Shown here piece by piece: positions 10,123 through 21,933 of a DNA stretch of 64,000 bases (positions within the stretch are counted from its first letter, which is position 1; the number at the start of each line of letters is the position of its first letter). The notes under the pieces are model-generated. The model was not told the DNA's origin. It saw nothing but the letters and a program-made list of their open reading frames with translations, and ran no database searches. The position numbers were made by a program, and so were the translations under genes. Origin of the DNA: Adineta ricciae (taxonomy: Eukaryota; Rotifera; Eurotatoria; Adinetida; Adinetidae); NCBI GenBank assembly GCA_905250025.1, contig CAJNOJ010000417.1:9902-73901 (forward strand), in the 5' to 3' direction.

Positions 10123-12647
10123 TTACATGTATGTCCTTTTTATATCTCGCGAACATGGTCTCCGTAACACTTTTATTATCGTTCTATTCTTCAGTTGAAA
10201 ATTTTCAAACACTTCTTCAATATCTTCTAGTAAGACTCCTTTCGTTTCTGGACAGAAAAGATAGACAAATACTACAGCTAATAAACACAGGCCACTGAAA
10301 AGATAAAATACTCCATGTATTCCTAATGGAGTTATTAACTCCAACATATAAGACATAAGCATACCCAAAAACCAATCACCTGCTGTCGTTATTGAAACAG
10401 CTCTAGCTCTCACATTAAGAGGAAAAATCTCAGCCGCATAAATCCAAGCGACTGGTCCCCAGGAAAGTGCATAACTAGCTACAAACACAACTGTAAAAAT
10501 AAGCATTAATACACCAGAACTTGTTTTGCAATTTATAGTTTCTTCATTCACCGTAGTGTCATTAATAATAGTTTTCACTACATTGCAACCTGTGACAAAT
10601 AGCGTTGCTGATACAAAATGGCCCACTATCATACCTAAGCCACAGTATAGAAGAAGTTTTCGACGTCCTAGTCTATCAAATAAGAATAATGCTGGAATTG
10701 TACTTAACATATTTGCACCAGATAAAATCAATAATGATATGATACCCTTTCCAATAATACTTTCGAAAATGATACCACCAAATACAAATATAATATTAAT
10801 ACCTGATAGTTGTAAAAAAGCGTGTACGCCGACACCTATACCGAGCCTTTGAAGCATTTTCTTTGTTGTAAATAGTTCTTTGATTGAAACTTCATTACCC
10901 TCTTCTCGTATTGCATTCGCAATAGCGTCTAATTCAGCAGTTACATCGTCAATTTTACGAATGCGTTTCAAACTTTTCTCTGCTGATTCTCGACCTTTTT
11001 CCTTGAATAACCATCGAGGAGTTTCAGGACAGAAAAATATACCCATCATAATAATAAGTGGTGCAATTAAAATAACTCCATTTGATAATCGCCAACCCCA
11101 TTTATGATCTTGTAAAAAAAAATTTACCACATTAGCAGCAAACAAACCAAGTACTATAGTCATTTGCATAAAGCCAGAAAGCATTCCACGTAAATTTGTT
11201 GGAGCTATTTCTGAAGCATATGGGCATGTCCACGTAAAGTGACACTTCACTGATCAGGTTTTGAAAAATTTTTTTTTCAATAACAGCGTTTCTAAATACT
11301 GTTTCAGATGTAGTTTTTAGCGCTGATTACGAATCTGACGTTTATTTTGTTCGTAGTCGACTTTTTTCTCTAAGAAAATATTTTTCAAGCTTTTTCATAA
11401 TCGTATTTTGGGTGGTCTCAGCAAAAAATCTCCTTAAAACATGTTCTTTTACATGTCATTCGATGCAGAATTTGATTCTCTACAAAATGACATATTAAGG
11501 TTTGGGTTTTGTAGCAAAAGGCGATTTATCAGTTCCTTTCAAGTTCTCGACTTATTGCTTCTAATATGGGCTTCTACATGAATATATTCATTCCATTTCC
11601 AGGTATAAATCATCACAATACCGAGTAGACTTACACTTTAAAAAATCACTTCATTCTAAGCATCCTAAGGATCTGAAAAATGATCAGCAAAAAACTGTGT
11701 CACAACGTTACGAAAAATGTCACAGCGTTACGTTTGTATTTCGTATTTTCTGTACGAAATAAAACAGTAGGAAGAAAATCTTTTTTAGCAACACAAAATC
11801 CTTTGAAAGCTGTACAAAACACTGCTTTCTTATATTTGATTTGAATAGTATCTTATGGAAAAATTAGCAACGAGAGTGATGTAGTGCAAGGTCAGGGTCC
11901 TTTTATGTCACGCTGTTACGCGACACTAAAATGATCGCAGAAATACAAGAGCTCAAGCGAAATCTTTGATTTTTTTATGATTGATAGAGTTTAACGAGCT
12001 GCATCTATGAGCGTTTGAACGAGATCCGTAACTTTTATAGTCTTCGAGAAAATCGAAAAATACTTTGTCAAAATGTCACAACGTTACGTTTGGACAAGCC
12101 GATATAATGGACAAGAAAATGAAGAACATCCAACACCTGCTCCTTCCACAATTCGTCCAATAAGTATAAAAATCATTATCTTTGTTGAACCTCCTGGTGG
12201 AAAAATAACCATTGAAGTACCAATTATAAAGAGAACGGCTGATGTGAAAATAATGGCTCGACGTCCATATTTTTCTGCTATAAATGAAGAAATGAAGAGA
12301 GCACCAAGAGAACATCCAACATTATATAGTAACGTAAAGAGCACTAAAAACCTTCTGTAATCAGAAGGTAAACCAGCTACTGACAGATCGCAAACGCTTG
12401 CATTTCCATATACACCAATACAGAAGTCATTTTTAAATGAACTCATAACAACTATACCACCTGTAACACCTTGATCATAACCCAAAAACCATCCACCTAA
12501 TGAAGAAAAGGCAGCTAATAATACAGCAACATGTGGCTTTCCGTAATGAACATTCTTGTGATGATGATTATGAGACACTTCTGTTCCAGATCCCATCGAC
12601 ATTTTGTTGATATATTGGCCAGATTCAGCTACAGATTCTAGTGACAT
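10123..12647 (-). pseudogene. MFS hexose-type transporter split by a transposon
   Basis: Two pieces form one sugar porter of about 545 residues with 12 predicted membrane spans. The N-terminal piece (12647 down to about 12102) has FLGYDQGVTGG in TM1, EKYGRRA in loop 2-3 and GRIVEGAGVG. The C-terminal piece (11221 down to 10123) has ASEIAPTNLRG, PETPRWLFKEKGR, LQLSGIN in TM7, DRLGRRK, WGPVAWIYAAEIFP in TM10 and FCPETKG. Such carriers move monosaccharides across the plasma membrane, by facilitation or proton symport. GYDQGV and the TM10 string resemble fungal and plant monosaccharide transporters more than animal GLUTs, so horizontal origin is possible. The frame is continuous across the 4-bp ATAT target site. 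An 880-bp element interrupts the coding sequence, so this allele should not give full-length protein. Confidence 0.85.
11222..12101. mobile_element. 880-bp non-autonomous DNA transposon inserted in the sugar transporter
   Basis: Flanked by ATAT on both sides (11218-11221 and 12102-12105). Imperfect terminal inverted repeats start GGGCATGTCCACG on the left and CGGCTTGTCCAAACG on the right (complement). TGTCACAACGTTACG-like motifs recur at both ends and internally (11699, 11724, 11907, 12073). No transposase is encoded. Superfamily not assigned: the target duplication is 3-4 bp and partly palindromic. Confidence 0.8.
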
Positions 12648-13720
12648 TTTCTTGATTGTTTTTTTGATTTCCTACAATCAAGCGATACAAATATTCTTTT
12701 TAATGATTATAGTTGTGATAATTAAGGAATTAAAAAGACTTGTGTTCATATTATTATACATTTCCGCTACGAAATTACGCGGCAGATAACTGCATTAGAA
12801 ATAATATATTTAGATATTTTCTTGTGAAAACAGAAGCTCCTCTGTTTTCTCCACGCTTTTAATTCTTTGAAAGAGTAAGCATCTATGGTTCGTCAAAGTT
12901 TAAAGTGAAACATTTTATATAGAAATATATGGCAAGACTGATTCCAGCCTAAAAAGAGTTTTTATAAAAGATTTCTTGTGAAACTCACTGTTGGCTTCCT
13001 TTAATGGTATATGTACGTCTTGCCGATTATGACGATGTTTGATTTTGAGCTGTAGACAAACACTTGTATTTAATCTTTTAATGTTTTTCACTAGAACGAT
13101 AAAGAATCAAATAAATGGTACCGAATAATGTTGTTTTTATCTTATTGCCATTATAATGATCTATGCATTTGCTTGACTTTCAAACTGAATGTTAAACATT
13201 ATGAATAATATCACGAGACTTGTCCAAGCCTAAAAAGATTAAATACGTACCCAAGCAATAATCTATACAAATTAAAGGTCGAATACAATGAAATTATTCA
13301 TTCGAGTTAAATGGTTTCCATTTCTAGAAGAACAATGCGTTTCCTGAGACAAGGATTGAACTCAAACAATGAAGAGTCTAAATGTTTTAGATGAATATAT
13401 CTCAGATGAAAGCTGGCATGTTATATTAATGAAAATCCACGCAATTGATCGTTGGCGAAAATAAAGTATTCAATTGTCTCTAATAAGGAAGTAACCAAAT
13501 TGAAATGTATTCTGCGTGCAAAAATCGGTTTCTCAGACCAGGTTGCATTGTAAACAGACTTATACTCACTTCGAACATGATCCACAGAAAAAGTTTACTG
13601 TATCTTCTTTATTTCTAGTTACTTTTTGTCGATAGTGATAATATAGCTGATTACAGGTTACAAAAATGCTGTGTCCTACGGACGTCTGGTGACTAGGAGT
13701 GGACTTTTTATTTTAATCTC
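12648..13720. other. upstream region of the transporter, no gene seen
   Basis: AT-rich noncoding DNA. A short string, AGCCTAAAAAGA, recurs at about 12945 and 13226. No coding exon recognised. Confidence 0.4.
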
Positions 13721-13721
13721 A

Positions 13722-14076
13722 CTCAATTAAGCGGAGGAATTAAGCATTTTACTTAATACTTAATATTAATGTTAATGCAAAACTTAATTTTTGAATTAAG
13801 CGTTAATACCTCACTTAACGCTTAATTTTTCGACTTAATTAAGTGAAATTAAGCTTTTGAGATGGGCTATATCTAATTCAACTTCGACTTTTGTGGCTTT
13901 AAAATATCATTTTAAGGAGTTTTTATGCAAAATTTATTCTGAAAATCTAATAAAAAATGATTTTTTTCGTAGATCCACTTTTATTTCGGAAGATATTCAT
14001 GTGAAATGAAAATTATCTCGTATTGGCCACTTAACACTTAATTCTGACTTAATTCTATGGTTAAGTGAAAAACTTA
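13722..14076. repeat. CTTAATTAAG-rich patch, probable end of a DNA transposon
   Basis: Two bursts (13725-13860 and 14025-14076) of CTTAAT, TTAAGTG and related palindromic variants separated by ordinary sequence. This resembles the motif-cluster ends of the other elements here. The right part abuts dispersed repeat family A directly, so the element seems truncated there. No coding content. Confidence 0.5.
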
Positions 14077-14079
14077 ATT

Positions 14080-14600
14080 TTTCCCTCGACTGAAAGGAGG
14101 GTGATGTGCAAAAAAAGTGGGGTCAAAAATTGAAACTCGTTTGTTTGTTTGTTTGTTTGTCTGTCGCAGGTCAAGGGTCAAATGTCAAAAAAACATTTTT
14201 TTGAGATATGCTGAAAAATATTTTAAAATCCAGGAAGACTGATTTTCACGGGTTCAAAACAACAGTGACTCTAAAGGGTACCCTCACGTCCTCAAGTCCG
14301 ATGTTAAGTTGGTACCCGTGGGTCCCTATATACTATATGATGGAGATGCTCTTGGATCCTAACATACTGTACTACGGGAATATTCTTGGGCCATCAAGTG
14401 CTATACTATGGGGGTGTCCGTGGATCTTCAAGTCCTATATTCTGGGGGTACCTTGGGGTCCTCAAGTCCTATACGATGGGGGTACTCCCGGGTCCTCACG
14501 TCCCATATTCCGGGGCTATCCATGGGTCCTTAGAAAGTATATTACGGATGTATTCTTGGGTCTTCAAGTCCTACTATAGCGAGGCAATCTGATACGATGA
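14080..14600 (+). repeat. dispersed repeat family A copy 2 with a ~48-bp tandem array
   Basis: Starts with the same CCCTCGACTGAAAGGAGGG hairpin, GATGTGC string and TTTG tract as the copy at 4358. From about 14280 it continues into about seven degenerate tandem units of ~45-50 bp, each built around GGGTCCTCAAGTCC and TATACTATGGGGG. A single unit of the same array follows the diverged copy near 63770, so the hairpin module and the tandem unit belong to one element. Confidence 0.75.
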
Positions 14601-15389
14601 GTTGCTCGCATGATATTTGATGTGATCAAATACGAAAACGTAAGGAATTGGCCAGGACATCATATTTCTAATCTAGTATACAGTCAGTATTTCTTTGTGT
14701 GAGGATGTTTGAGGATACAATAGAAGAAGAAGGCTTTCATCCTGGTAGAGGTGTCTTGGGCCAAAGCTTGAATCCGAAAACATATAAATCGTTGCGCTTA
14801 ACGGCAGACCACCTATGAGCTCAGTGGTTCCGTATTGCGAAGAGATCTTCTACAGTGAATCTAAATGTAAGCCGCTAATTCACTCAGTATTCTTTTAACT
14901 TAAAGCATCTCTCTAGAAGTGGTTGTAGCCAATTAACAGTTATTTTGAGTCTACAATACTCACCATATCGTAAGCATTCATTTGATTCCTCGTTCCTTAG
15001 GATGTTAACCTGCACGCACCTATGCATTTTGTTTGAGCAAAAATGAAAGGTGTCGACTAGCCCTCAGTCGGAGTCAGTTACAATGATAATCAGCCGAAGC
15101 GGTTAGTGAACCCATTTCTCGTAGAATAGTACACAAGAAGAAAAGCAAATCATCAAACAAAACACAGTAAAAACTACCAGTTCTTATTATGAAGGTATAC
15201 ACAAACCGTCACTTAATAGGCACCAACTATCTTCAGCCTAAAAAATAATATTTTTCAGTGCAAACAAACATTCGTCCCTATCCAATTCACTCTAGTGCTT
15301 TATCGAACCGTTTCCGAGTTAAATTATGAAAATAAAATAAACTCACACAGAAACGGATCGTTCTCCAATCGTTCTTTGCACATATCCAC
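14601..15389. other. noncoding, nothing recognised
   Basis: No coding domain, RNA or clear repeat seen. Confidence 0.4.
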
Positions 15390-15950
15390 ATGTATATTAT
15401 GTGTATGATAACTTTCAACCGAGAAATTCTCTCTATCAGAAAATTATTTTCGAATTCAAAAAAGTACATTTTCATTTAGAAATCGCTTTAGTTATTCGTA
15501 ACACTATTTCAAAATTCGAATTCCAAAACAAGAAGAAAACGGCGAAGGAAAAAATAGTCCTAAAATCGTTTGTATTGTGTATGTTTGTACATACATTGTG
15601 TATGACGACGTTGAAGAGACAAATTCTCTATATTAGAAAATTATTTTCAAATTCAAAGAAATCAACTCTAATTCAGAATTCAATCTAGTTTCTCATGAAA
15701 CTATTTGAAAAACGATATTTCGAAATATGATGAAAATCAAAGACGGAACAACATGCTACTGATATCGTTTGTGGTGTGTATGTACACGTTTAGTACATTT
15801 ATTGAGGCCGCTAAATTAATTTCGTTGTATTACGAACTTTTTTCTGAATGAAAAGCGACATATTTTGATTCACAATTTCATCTAGAATTTGAAGAGCGTA
15901 TTGAAAAATTGATACTGGATTTCATTTGGGGATTGTTTATTTCGGCAACA
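15390..15950. repeat. ~200-bp satellite-like repeat, at least two to three units
   Basis: Units share GAGAAATTCTCTCTATCAGAA, then TTATTTTC-AAATTCAAA, CATTT or ATTCA-ATC and a tail ATCGTTTGT followed by a GTGTATGT tract. Unit starts lie near 15415 and 15610, with a more diverged one near 15830. The complement of the same unit occurs at 18365-18720, and fragments occur near 27300 and 27541. Confidence 0.6.
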
Positions 15951-16795
15951 GCGAAGTAGAATAGAACTGTAATAAATGAACATACTCTCTAACTTTGATT
16001 TCTCAAGAATAAATTTAAGATGGAAAAAGTTCCTCATCTTTCAATTAAGTTGCATGTAAAAATACATGTCTAACAACCTCATATATCTTGAGCATATCGA
16101 TATATTTTTTTTCTTCAAAATTTCATTGCAAACATCTGCATTTGATAGAGGAATGGATGAATAGTATTCTGATTTTTTCAAATACAGATACTGTTGTAGT
16201 TTCACTGTTTCATAAGAAAAATAAATGCTTTTCCAGGATTCTCAATTGTTGTCAACTGTTTTTTGTCTATTGGTTCATAAAAGATAGATTGTTTCATGTG
16301 AGTAATTGTTTTAATTATGGTTTTATGGTGAAAACGAACAATGTGATATCTGAGTAGTGGTAGATTACGTGACTAAATTTTGTTTCAATAGTGTAAATGT
16401 ATCATACCAAATAGTTTAAAAGGGTACGTGCATTTAGTTGATCAGACTGTAGATTAAAAGTAGTTATCAGCAGAGTACAAGGACTTCTTTTTCGTTTATC
16501 AAACGAAGTATTCGAACACGTATTATCCTTGACCGTACGTCTGACAATATTTTTTTTTCTCTTAATTGTTCTTTTAGTTAAGTTAGGCTTTTTGATTGAT
16601 CGAAACATCGGTTGTGCATCGTTATCATCTCGTTCCAAATAAAGCTAGTCTTTCGAAATTTTACGTTATATTTTCTAGTAAGTCAACTTGTAGAACAATA
16701 GCGAGATTTTAAAAAATAAGGAATACAGGAGGAAGTGATATGAAATGTGCTTGTATTTTGTTTGATGTTTGATGCCTTTCATCTTTCTATGTAGG
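15951..16795. other. noncoding upstream of a small membrane-protein gene
   Basis: AT-rich. A splice-acceptor-like TTCTATGTAG ends at 16793, just before the ATG at 16796. No other feature supported. Confidence 0.35.
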
Positions 16796-17143
16796 ATGGG
16801 TACGTTCTTCTCAACTAGTTCACATTACAGTACACATATAAATGGAGGCCGTGTTAATATATGGATTAATAGTGAAGCTCTGTTTCATAATATAACATCT
16901 ATGATTGATGAAAAAATTATGACTGGAATCCAAAAGTTTCGTCATACACTTACGGTCAATAATACACTTATTATGCTTAATATTCTAATGATTTTAACCA
17001 TTCTCATTCTATGTATATTAAAACAGTGGCAACCTGTGTCAGGTGAAACAGATGTCATTGATGATCCATGTAGCTGTTCTACCGACTGTTCAACATCTGA
17101 TGGAAGCGGTCGAAAAAACAATGTGAAAGAATATTTGGTTTAA
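16796..17143 (+). CDS. small single-pass membrane protein, unrecognised
   Basis: An uninterrupted frame of 115 residues if started at the ATG at 16796 (a further in-frame ATG lies at 16772). The order is a short polar N-terminus (SSHYSTHINGGRVNIWI), an amphipathic stretch, one strongly hydrophobic segment at about residues 65-85 (LIMLNILMILTILILCIL), and a polar tail with a Cys cluster (CSCSTDC) ending KEYLV. No signal peptide is evident. The N-terminal segment resembles that of the next gene (SYSMHVQGDAEGINLHI), and both have one membrane segment and a tail of about 40 residues, so they may be diverged tandem copies. The function is unknown. Expression evidence would be needed to be sure it is a gene. 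Confidence 0.5.
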   Translation: MGTFFSTSSHYSTHINGGRVNIWINSEALFHNITSMIDEKIMTGIQKFRHTLTVNNTLIMLNILMILTILILCILKQWQPVSGETDVIDDPCSCSTDCSTSDGSGRKNNVKEYLV

Positions 17144-17579
17144 CATGTCTTATGATCCTAGATATTACATGGTGTTTTATCTGCGCATGCATAAAAATAC
17201 ATAAACGATTAGATAGAATTAGTTATAATTGAAAAATATTTCATTCTTTTTTGTTCTTCTTTCATCTTTGTGAAATAAAATTAGCAGTTATACTGAACAA
17301 TTATATTTTGTTTTCAATGATACTTTTTCATTTTCACGTTTGAAGAAAGCATATCGTACTTTTACAAGTAGTATTAATCACATACTCTTACTAATCATGG
17401 AACGACTTTTTATCGATACGTGATGACAGAGAAAAGTTTGTTTTTTTTCTCTCCCATTTTTGAGATTATATGAAGTTATATATAAAAAGAATACAAGCTA
17501 GCTTTTCGTACATAAATTAAATTGAAACACATCCAGCTATTCGTATCATCGTATACCGATATTTTTTTGTCTATTGAAT

Positions 17580-18035
17580 ATGGCTTTCAAAATCAGCAAT
17601 ACTGAAACCAAAAATTCATACAGTATGCATGTTCAAGGTGATGCCGAAGGTATTAATTTACATATTGTCGACGGAACAACGAAAGGAGAAGAAACACCCG
17701 TTCGAGCGGTAATGAATAGTGTTGGCAAAACTGCAAGTAAAGTTATCACGAGCGCCCGTGATCTTCTAAGTGCACCAGGAACCTGGTTAAAAGATATGCA
17801 ACAAAATTGGTTTTCATATATGGTTGTTATTGCCATCATCTTTGGATCAGCTGCATTATTATATTGTGCTTTATCGATTTACTGTCATCGAAAGAAAAAC
17901 AGTAAAGTACAAAGCCAGTTTATGGAATTGAGCAAAATTTTTGCCAACAAAATTACTCATTCACCACGGTCACCAGCATTACCAACAAAATTTGCATCTG
18001 TCTTACCATCTTTAGAATCAAATTTACAGGTTTGA
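17580..18035 (+). CDS. small single-pass membrane protein, possible paralogue of the preceding gene
   Basis: A 151-residue uninterrupted frame from the ATG at 17580 to TGA at 18033-18035. A roughly 80-residue N-terminal region carries a Thr/Ser/Gly-rich start (NSYSMHVQGDAEGINLHI) and an amphipathic stretch (RAVMNSVGKTASKVITSARDLL). It is followed by one hydrophobic span (MVVIAIIFGSAALLYCALSIY) and a basic tail (CHRKKNSK). The basic residues after the span suggest a cytoplasmic tail (N-out). Codon use and composition look coding: it is less AT-rich than its flanks. Same strand as the orphan cluster that follows at 20 kb. No family recognised. Confidence 0.65.
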   Translation: MAFKISNTETKNSYSMHVQGDAEGINLHIVDGTTKGEETPVRAVMNSVGKTASKVITSARDLLSAPGTWLKDMQQNWFSYMVVIAIIFGSAALLYCALSIYCHRKKNSKVQSQFMELSKIFANKITHSPRSPALPTKFASVLPSLESNLQV

Positions 18036-18364
18036 TCAAAATGGAGAAAAAGTTTCAAAAGAACATTGCTTTTCAATTTGTTTACGTTTTCGGTAGTTTT
18101 AGTTTAATTTTTTTCATACTTTGTTGTTTTAATCGTACCACTTAATCTGGCTTCTTTTTTTAATCCATGTTTTCTTTCTAATGAATTTGCTACCATATTG
18201 ATAATTCCAATAAATGCATGTGCTTTAAACGTTTAAAAAATAGTTCTTTTATTTGCCATACATCTATTCAAAAACCTACTCTAATTTTACTACATCAGTA
18301 TCGGCAGCTCCATTTTTGTATATTATTAGTTTTTTCATTTGAAAATTTCCTTTAACCAACAGGT
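18036..18364. other. noncoding, nothing recognised
   Basis: AT-rich 3' flank of the small membrane-protein gene. Confidence 0.35.
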
Positions 18365-18720
18365 TCATGTAAAACTACATGGAATTGTGAATCAAACAAT
18401 ATTTCTCTCATTTTGAAAAAAATTATCTTCTCAACGTTATCATATGTACTAAATATGCACACAAATAGAACAAACGATTTTAGCACCATCTTTTTTTTTC
18501 TTTGATTTTCGTCGTTTTTCGAAATATGAATTTTTAAACAGATTTATAAGAAAGTAGATTGAATTATGAATCAAAAAAATATATTTCTTTCAATTTGAAA
18601 AGAATATTCTAATAGAGAGAATTTCTCTCTTTAACATTACTCTGTGCACTGTCCATTCATACAGAGAGAGAACGAACGACTTTAGCTCCATCTTTTTTTC
18701 TTAAATTTTCTTCGACTATG
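18365..18720. repeat. ~200-bp satellite-like repeat, inverted copies
   Basis: The complement of this stretch matches the units at 15390-15950 (AGAGAAATTCTCTCTATTAG, TTTTCAAATTGAAAGAAAT, TTCATAATTCAATCTA, AAAAACGACGAAAATCAAAG). About two diverged units. The two satellite patches flank the pair of small membrane-protein genes in opposite orientation. Confidence 0.6.
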
Positions 18721-20057
18721 GTATTGACAATTTGGCACATGTGTTATAATATGCCATTATATACCTGAAATTAGTGTTAAGATGTTAAAGTTAATGAAAT
18801 CTACATCGATATTCTCTGTCGAAGATATATTTGGAACGAAAATGTGTTTTTTGTAACCTTGAAATAGTTGTATTTTTAGATAGCTTTGTATCACGATCTG
18901 GAATAAGAGATACGTGCTATAATCAAGGCTGTTGTGTATCTAACTGCATATTTGAAGATAATCGATAATATAAATTTTAACTTCGTGGAGAAAAAGAAAA
19001 AAGAAGAACCAAAAAAAAGTGTATATAAAGGGAACAAGTAGATTAAATATCGACCGCAATACGATTCGGTACTGTTCCATTTTTCGACAAATTTATAACT
19101 GATTCAACAAGATAATAAGTACTTAGCTGAACAAAGTAACGTCTTCTGATCTTTTTATTACATAGATTTATATACTATTACTGTAGAGTACAAGCTGATG
19201 AATATTTACGTCTAATTATTTGAACGATATCAATTGATCTTTACATTTTGTAAGTATAGATGAGTCTGGTCCTAGACTAGCACTATGATTTCCATTGTTG
19301 GGGGAAAATACGAGTGGCTCGCATGAGCTACAATATGATTTATTGATGTGACAGAGTTTAATGAGTTACAGATTTAAACACTTGCAGAAGAACTAGAATA
19401 ATATATAAATATACAATGAGTTAAATAAAAAAAAGAACATGTATTTGAATGATAGGCATGAGCGAGCCAAGACTTCGAGTTGTAGTTAAATAATACAGAA
19501 GAGTAAAGAGAAACTGTTTCGTTAAGAAAACAATTTAATAGCTGAAATTAGGCTGTCACTTATCACTTAAAATAGAAGTCAATTTTTGAGTGCCGTAGAA
19601 ACAATACGAATAGAAATATGGTGCTGTTGAGTGTAATAAAAATGAAAACAGACATAGGTAGATAAACACAATAATCGAGCAACAATGTAGCTCATCCATC
19701 GCATTATCGATAAAATATGACTGAATATAAATCGAAACGAATTTGATCACCTGAAAGTGAAATTGAATCATTATTCCGAACAAAAATGCTCCATTATGAA
19801 CCAAAACGAGCAAAAATGAATTCGATTAGAAATTGAATTTTCGATATCGACTATGATTCAACACAATTGATAACAAAATCGAATGGCAATAAAAAGGAAA
19901 GTATCGTTTTTTGGGATAAGAAATAGAAGTATTGAAAATGAAAAGAGATATTCTTCACATGAATGTCAGAAAATTCAAATAAAGCAGAAAAGCTAGTCTT
20001 TATTATTTGAATTTTTATAAACTTTGTATACAATGATGTCGTTTTATTTACTAGTTG
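18721..20057. other. noncoding, nothing recognised
   Basis: No coding exon, repeat or RNA gene supported in this AT-rich stretch. Confidence 0.35.
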
Positions 20058-20964
20058 ATGAAGTACCAACGCGTTCTTTACACAAACAAATTCTCTGCTG
20101 AATTAAAATCAAAATTACGCATCGTATCTTATGAGAAACGACGATCATTAAAAGGAAATGTTTATTACGTTAGTTTTGCATCCGATGCTGATATTACATA
20201 TGCTGGTCGAATTTGCAAACGACTTCGAAATGTAACCATGAAACCTTTTCAATCACGTTCTGCTGATGAAATTCAATATCAATGTCGATCTAAACGATGT
20301 GACGAAAAAAAGACTCATGTATCAGCTGCAACCATCATTACGTCTACTCCTGGTACTAATTGTCATACCGTTATATGTTCACCTAAACAAATTAATAATC
20401 AAGTCGTTGAATTGCCCCCTGATGTTTCAAACATCAAACTTTGTAAGGCATTTTAATATAAACGATAAAAAAGATTTTTCGTTACATTATCAATTATCTT
20501 TTTTTTTCAACTCTGAAGAACAAACAGCAACTCGTAGACAATGTTCAATCATGTATTGATGCTATGAAAACAGCTCAGCGTGTGGCTAATGATGTTTATC
20601 AACTTTTTAGTAAGTATCTTTTGATTTCATAACAGAGAGACAAAAAGAATATTTCTCATCAACTATAGAAAATGGTATGGATTATGATGTCGTATTGGAC
20701 CGTTTATTACAAGCGCATGCAACGGCATCTTACTTAAAAGCAGCTACATCTATTAAAATAAAGGATGTTCTATCTGCTGGTGTTACATTGTCATGGCCTA
20801 ATGTTGCTGATGATATCAATGAATTTAGATTAGCTGTTAGTCATGAACGATCATTTATAATGAAAATGGCATCTGCTCAACATATCTTATCGAAAATTAA
20901 TAATGAGTCATCAATTACTTTGTCATCAAAATTAGTATATCAACTTACAAAACTATCTCATTAA
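20058..20964 (+). CDS. orphan gene 1, multi-exon, unrecognised
   Basis: At least three exons. The first runs from the ATG at 20058 (MKYQRVLYTNKFSAELK) to about 20442, where GTAAGG offers a donor. A middle exon (about 20520-20609) encodes QQLVDNVQSCIDAMKTAQRVANDVYQLF, with donor GTAAGT at 20610. A last exon from about 20669 encodes NGMDYDVVLDRLLQAHATASYLK onward to the TAA at 20962-20964. The last splice is phase-consistent; the first is less certain. The product would be about 250 residues, helical in its C-terminal half and basic with scattered Cys in the N-terminal half. No membrane span or known domain. It starts a run of six same-strand genes. Confidence 0.6.
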
Positions 20965-21933
20965 TATTTGTAAATTTTTTTTGTCATCTATTGCATGTCA
21001 ATAGTATCAAATAGTTTTCTTTTCACATTACATTGAAATACTTTGTACCCGCTTCAAAATATTTTTTTTTCATTTCAAAAAGAATAAATGAAATCGTCTT
21101 CAGTGTTTTATATTAGTCTTTTACGCTGAATAGTGAGCGTTGTGGAAGTAAAAAGTATTTAGTAACTGACCATATCAGATAGAGTAAATAGAGAAAAAAA
21201 ATCTGATTAGAAAGAGCAGAATGATAAAATGAAAAGAGATATGCGCACATGTTAAGAGGAAGAGCAAAATAAATGCGCGGACGGACGAACGGATGGAATG
21301 AATGTACATGAACGACGAAGAAATAATTAGTTGACGAGTCGAATATGATGACCGTATCTTTTCAAGAAGATATAGCTATCGGCGTTAATAACTGATACAA
21401 AAGAGAAAGACACAATAACATTATCAGAAATGATATTCAATTATACGTATTGTAGATGTTCGGATATAAATATGAATAATTTAAAAAAAATAAAACATTC
21501 GAAACCTTATGAATTGAGAAAAAATCTATATGATTTATTCAGTTCTTAATTTACAAAACTATTACGAACTAGTTTCTTAGACACAAACGTGAGAGTGGGA
21601 CCAATGACGAGTTGATATCAAATGAATAAAAAAACAAGATAATTTGTACTTATTGTGTCATTATAAACAAAGTGTTCTTTTTTCGTATCATCTTCAGCAT
21701 TTATACGCATGACTATGCTTAAAACGAACTTATTGAGAGAATTTTATTATTCATTGGTACATAATTTATTTATTTAGCTTTTTAAGGATGATATTTTTTC
21801 ATTTTTAACAAAAGTACGATCTTCCTCATCAATGAAATACGTTTTGTACACGTATTAATAATAATAAAAATTTTATTACTCTATTCGATTGCTTTGTTCA
21901 TTTTTTCAGATTTTTCATATAGTTTATTTCAAC
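20965..21933. other. intergenic within the orphan cluster
   Basis: AT-rich spacer. It contains a short GACGGACGAACGGATG string (about 21280), a variant of which also appears in the next spacer near 22760. TTTTTTCAG at 21901-21909 may be the acceptor of a 5' UTR intron of the next gene. Confidence 0.4.

Noticed and set aside
10526-11107. + strand open frames over the sugar transporter
   Set aside because: Antisense shadows of the transporter coding sequence.
14208-14592. Overlapping + strand open frames with GVPWGPQVLYDGG-like repeats
   Set aside because: They arise from the ~48-bp tandem units of repeat family A in two frames, which is not expected for a real gene.
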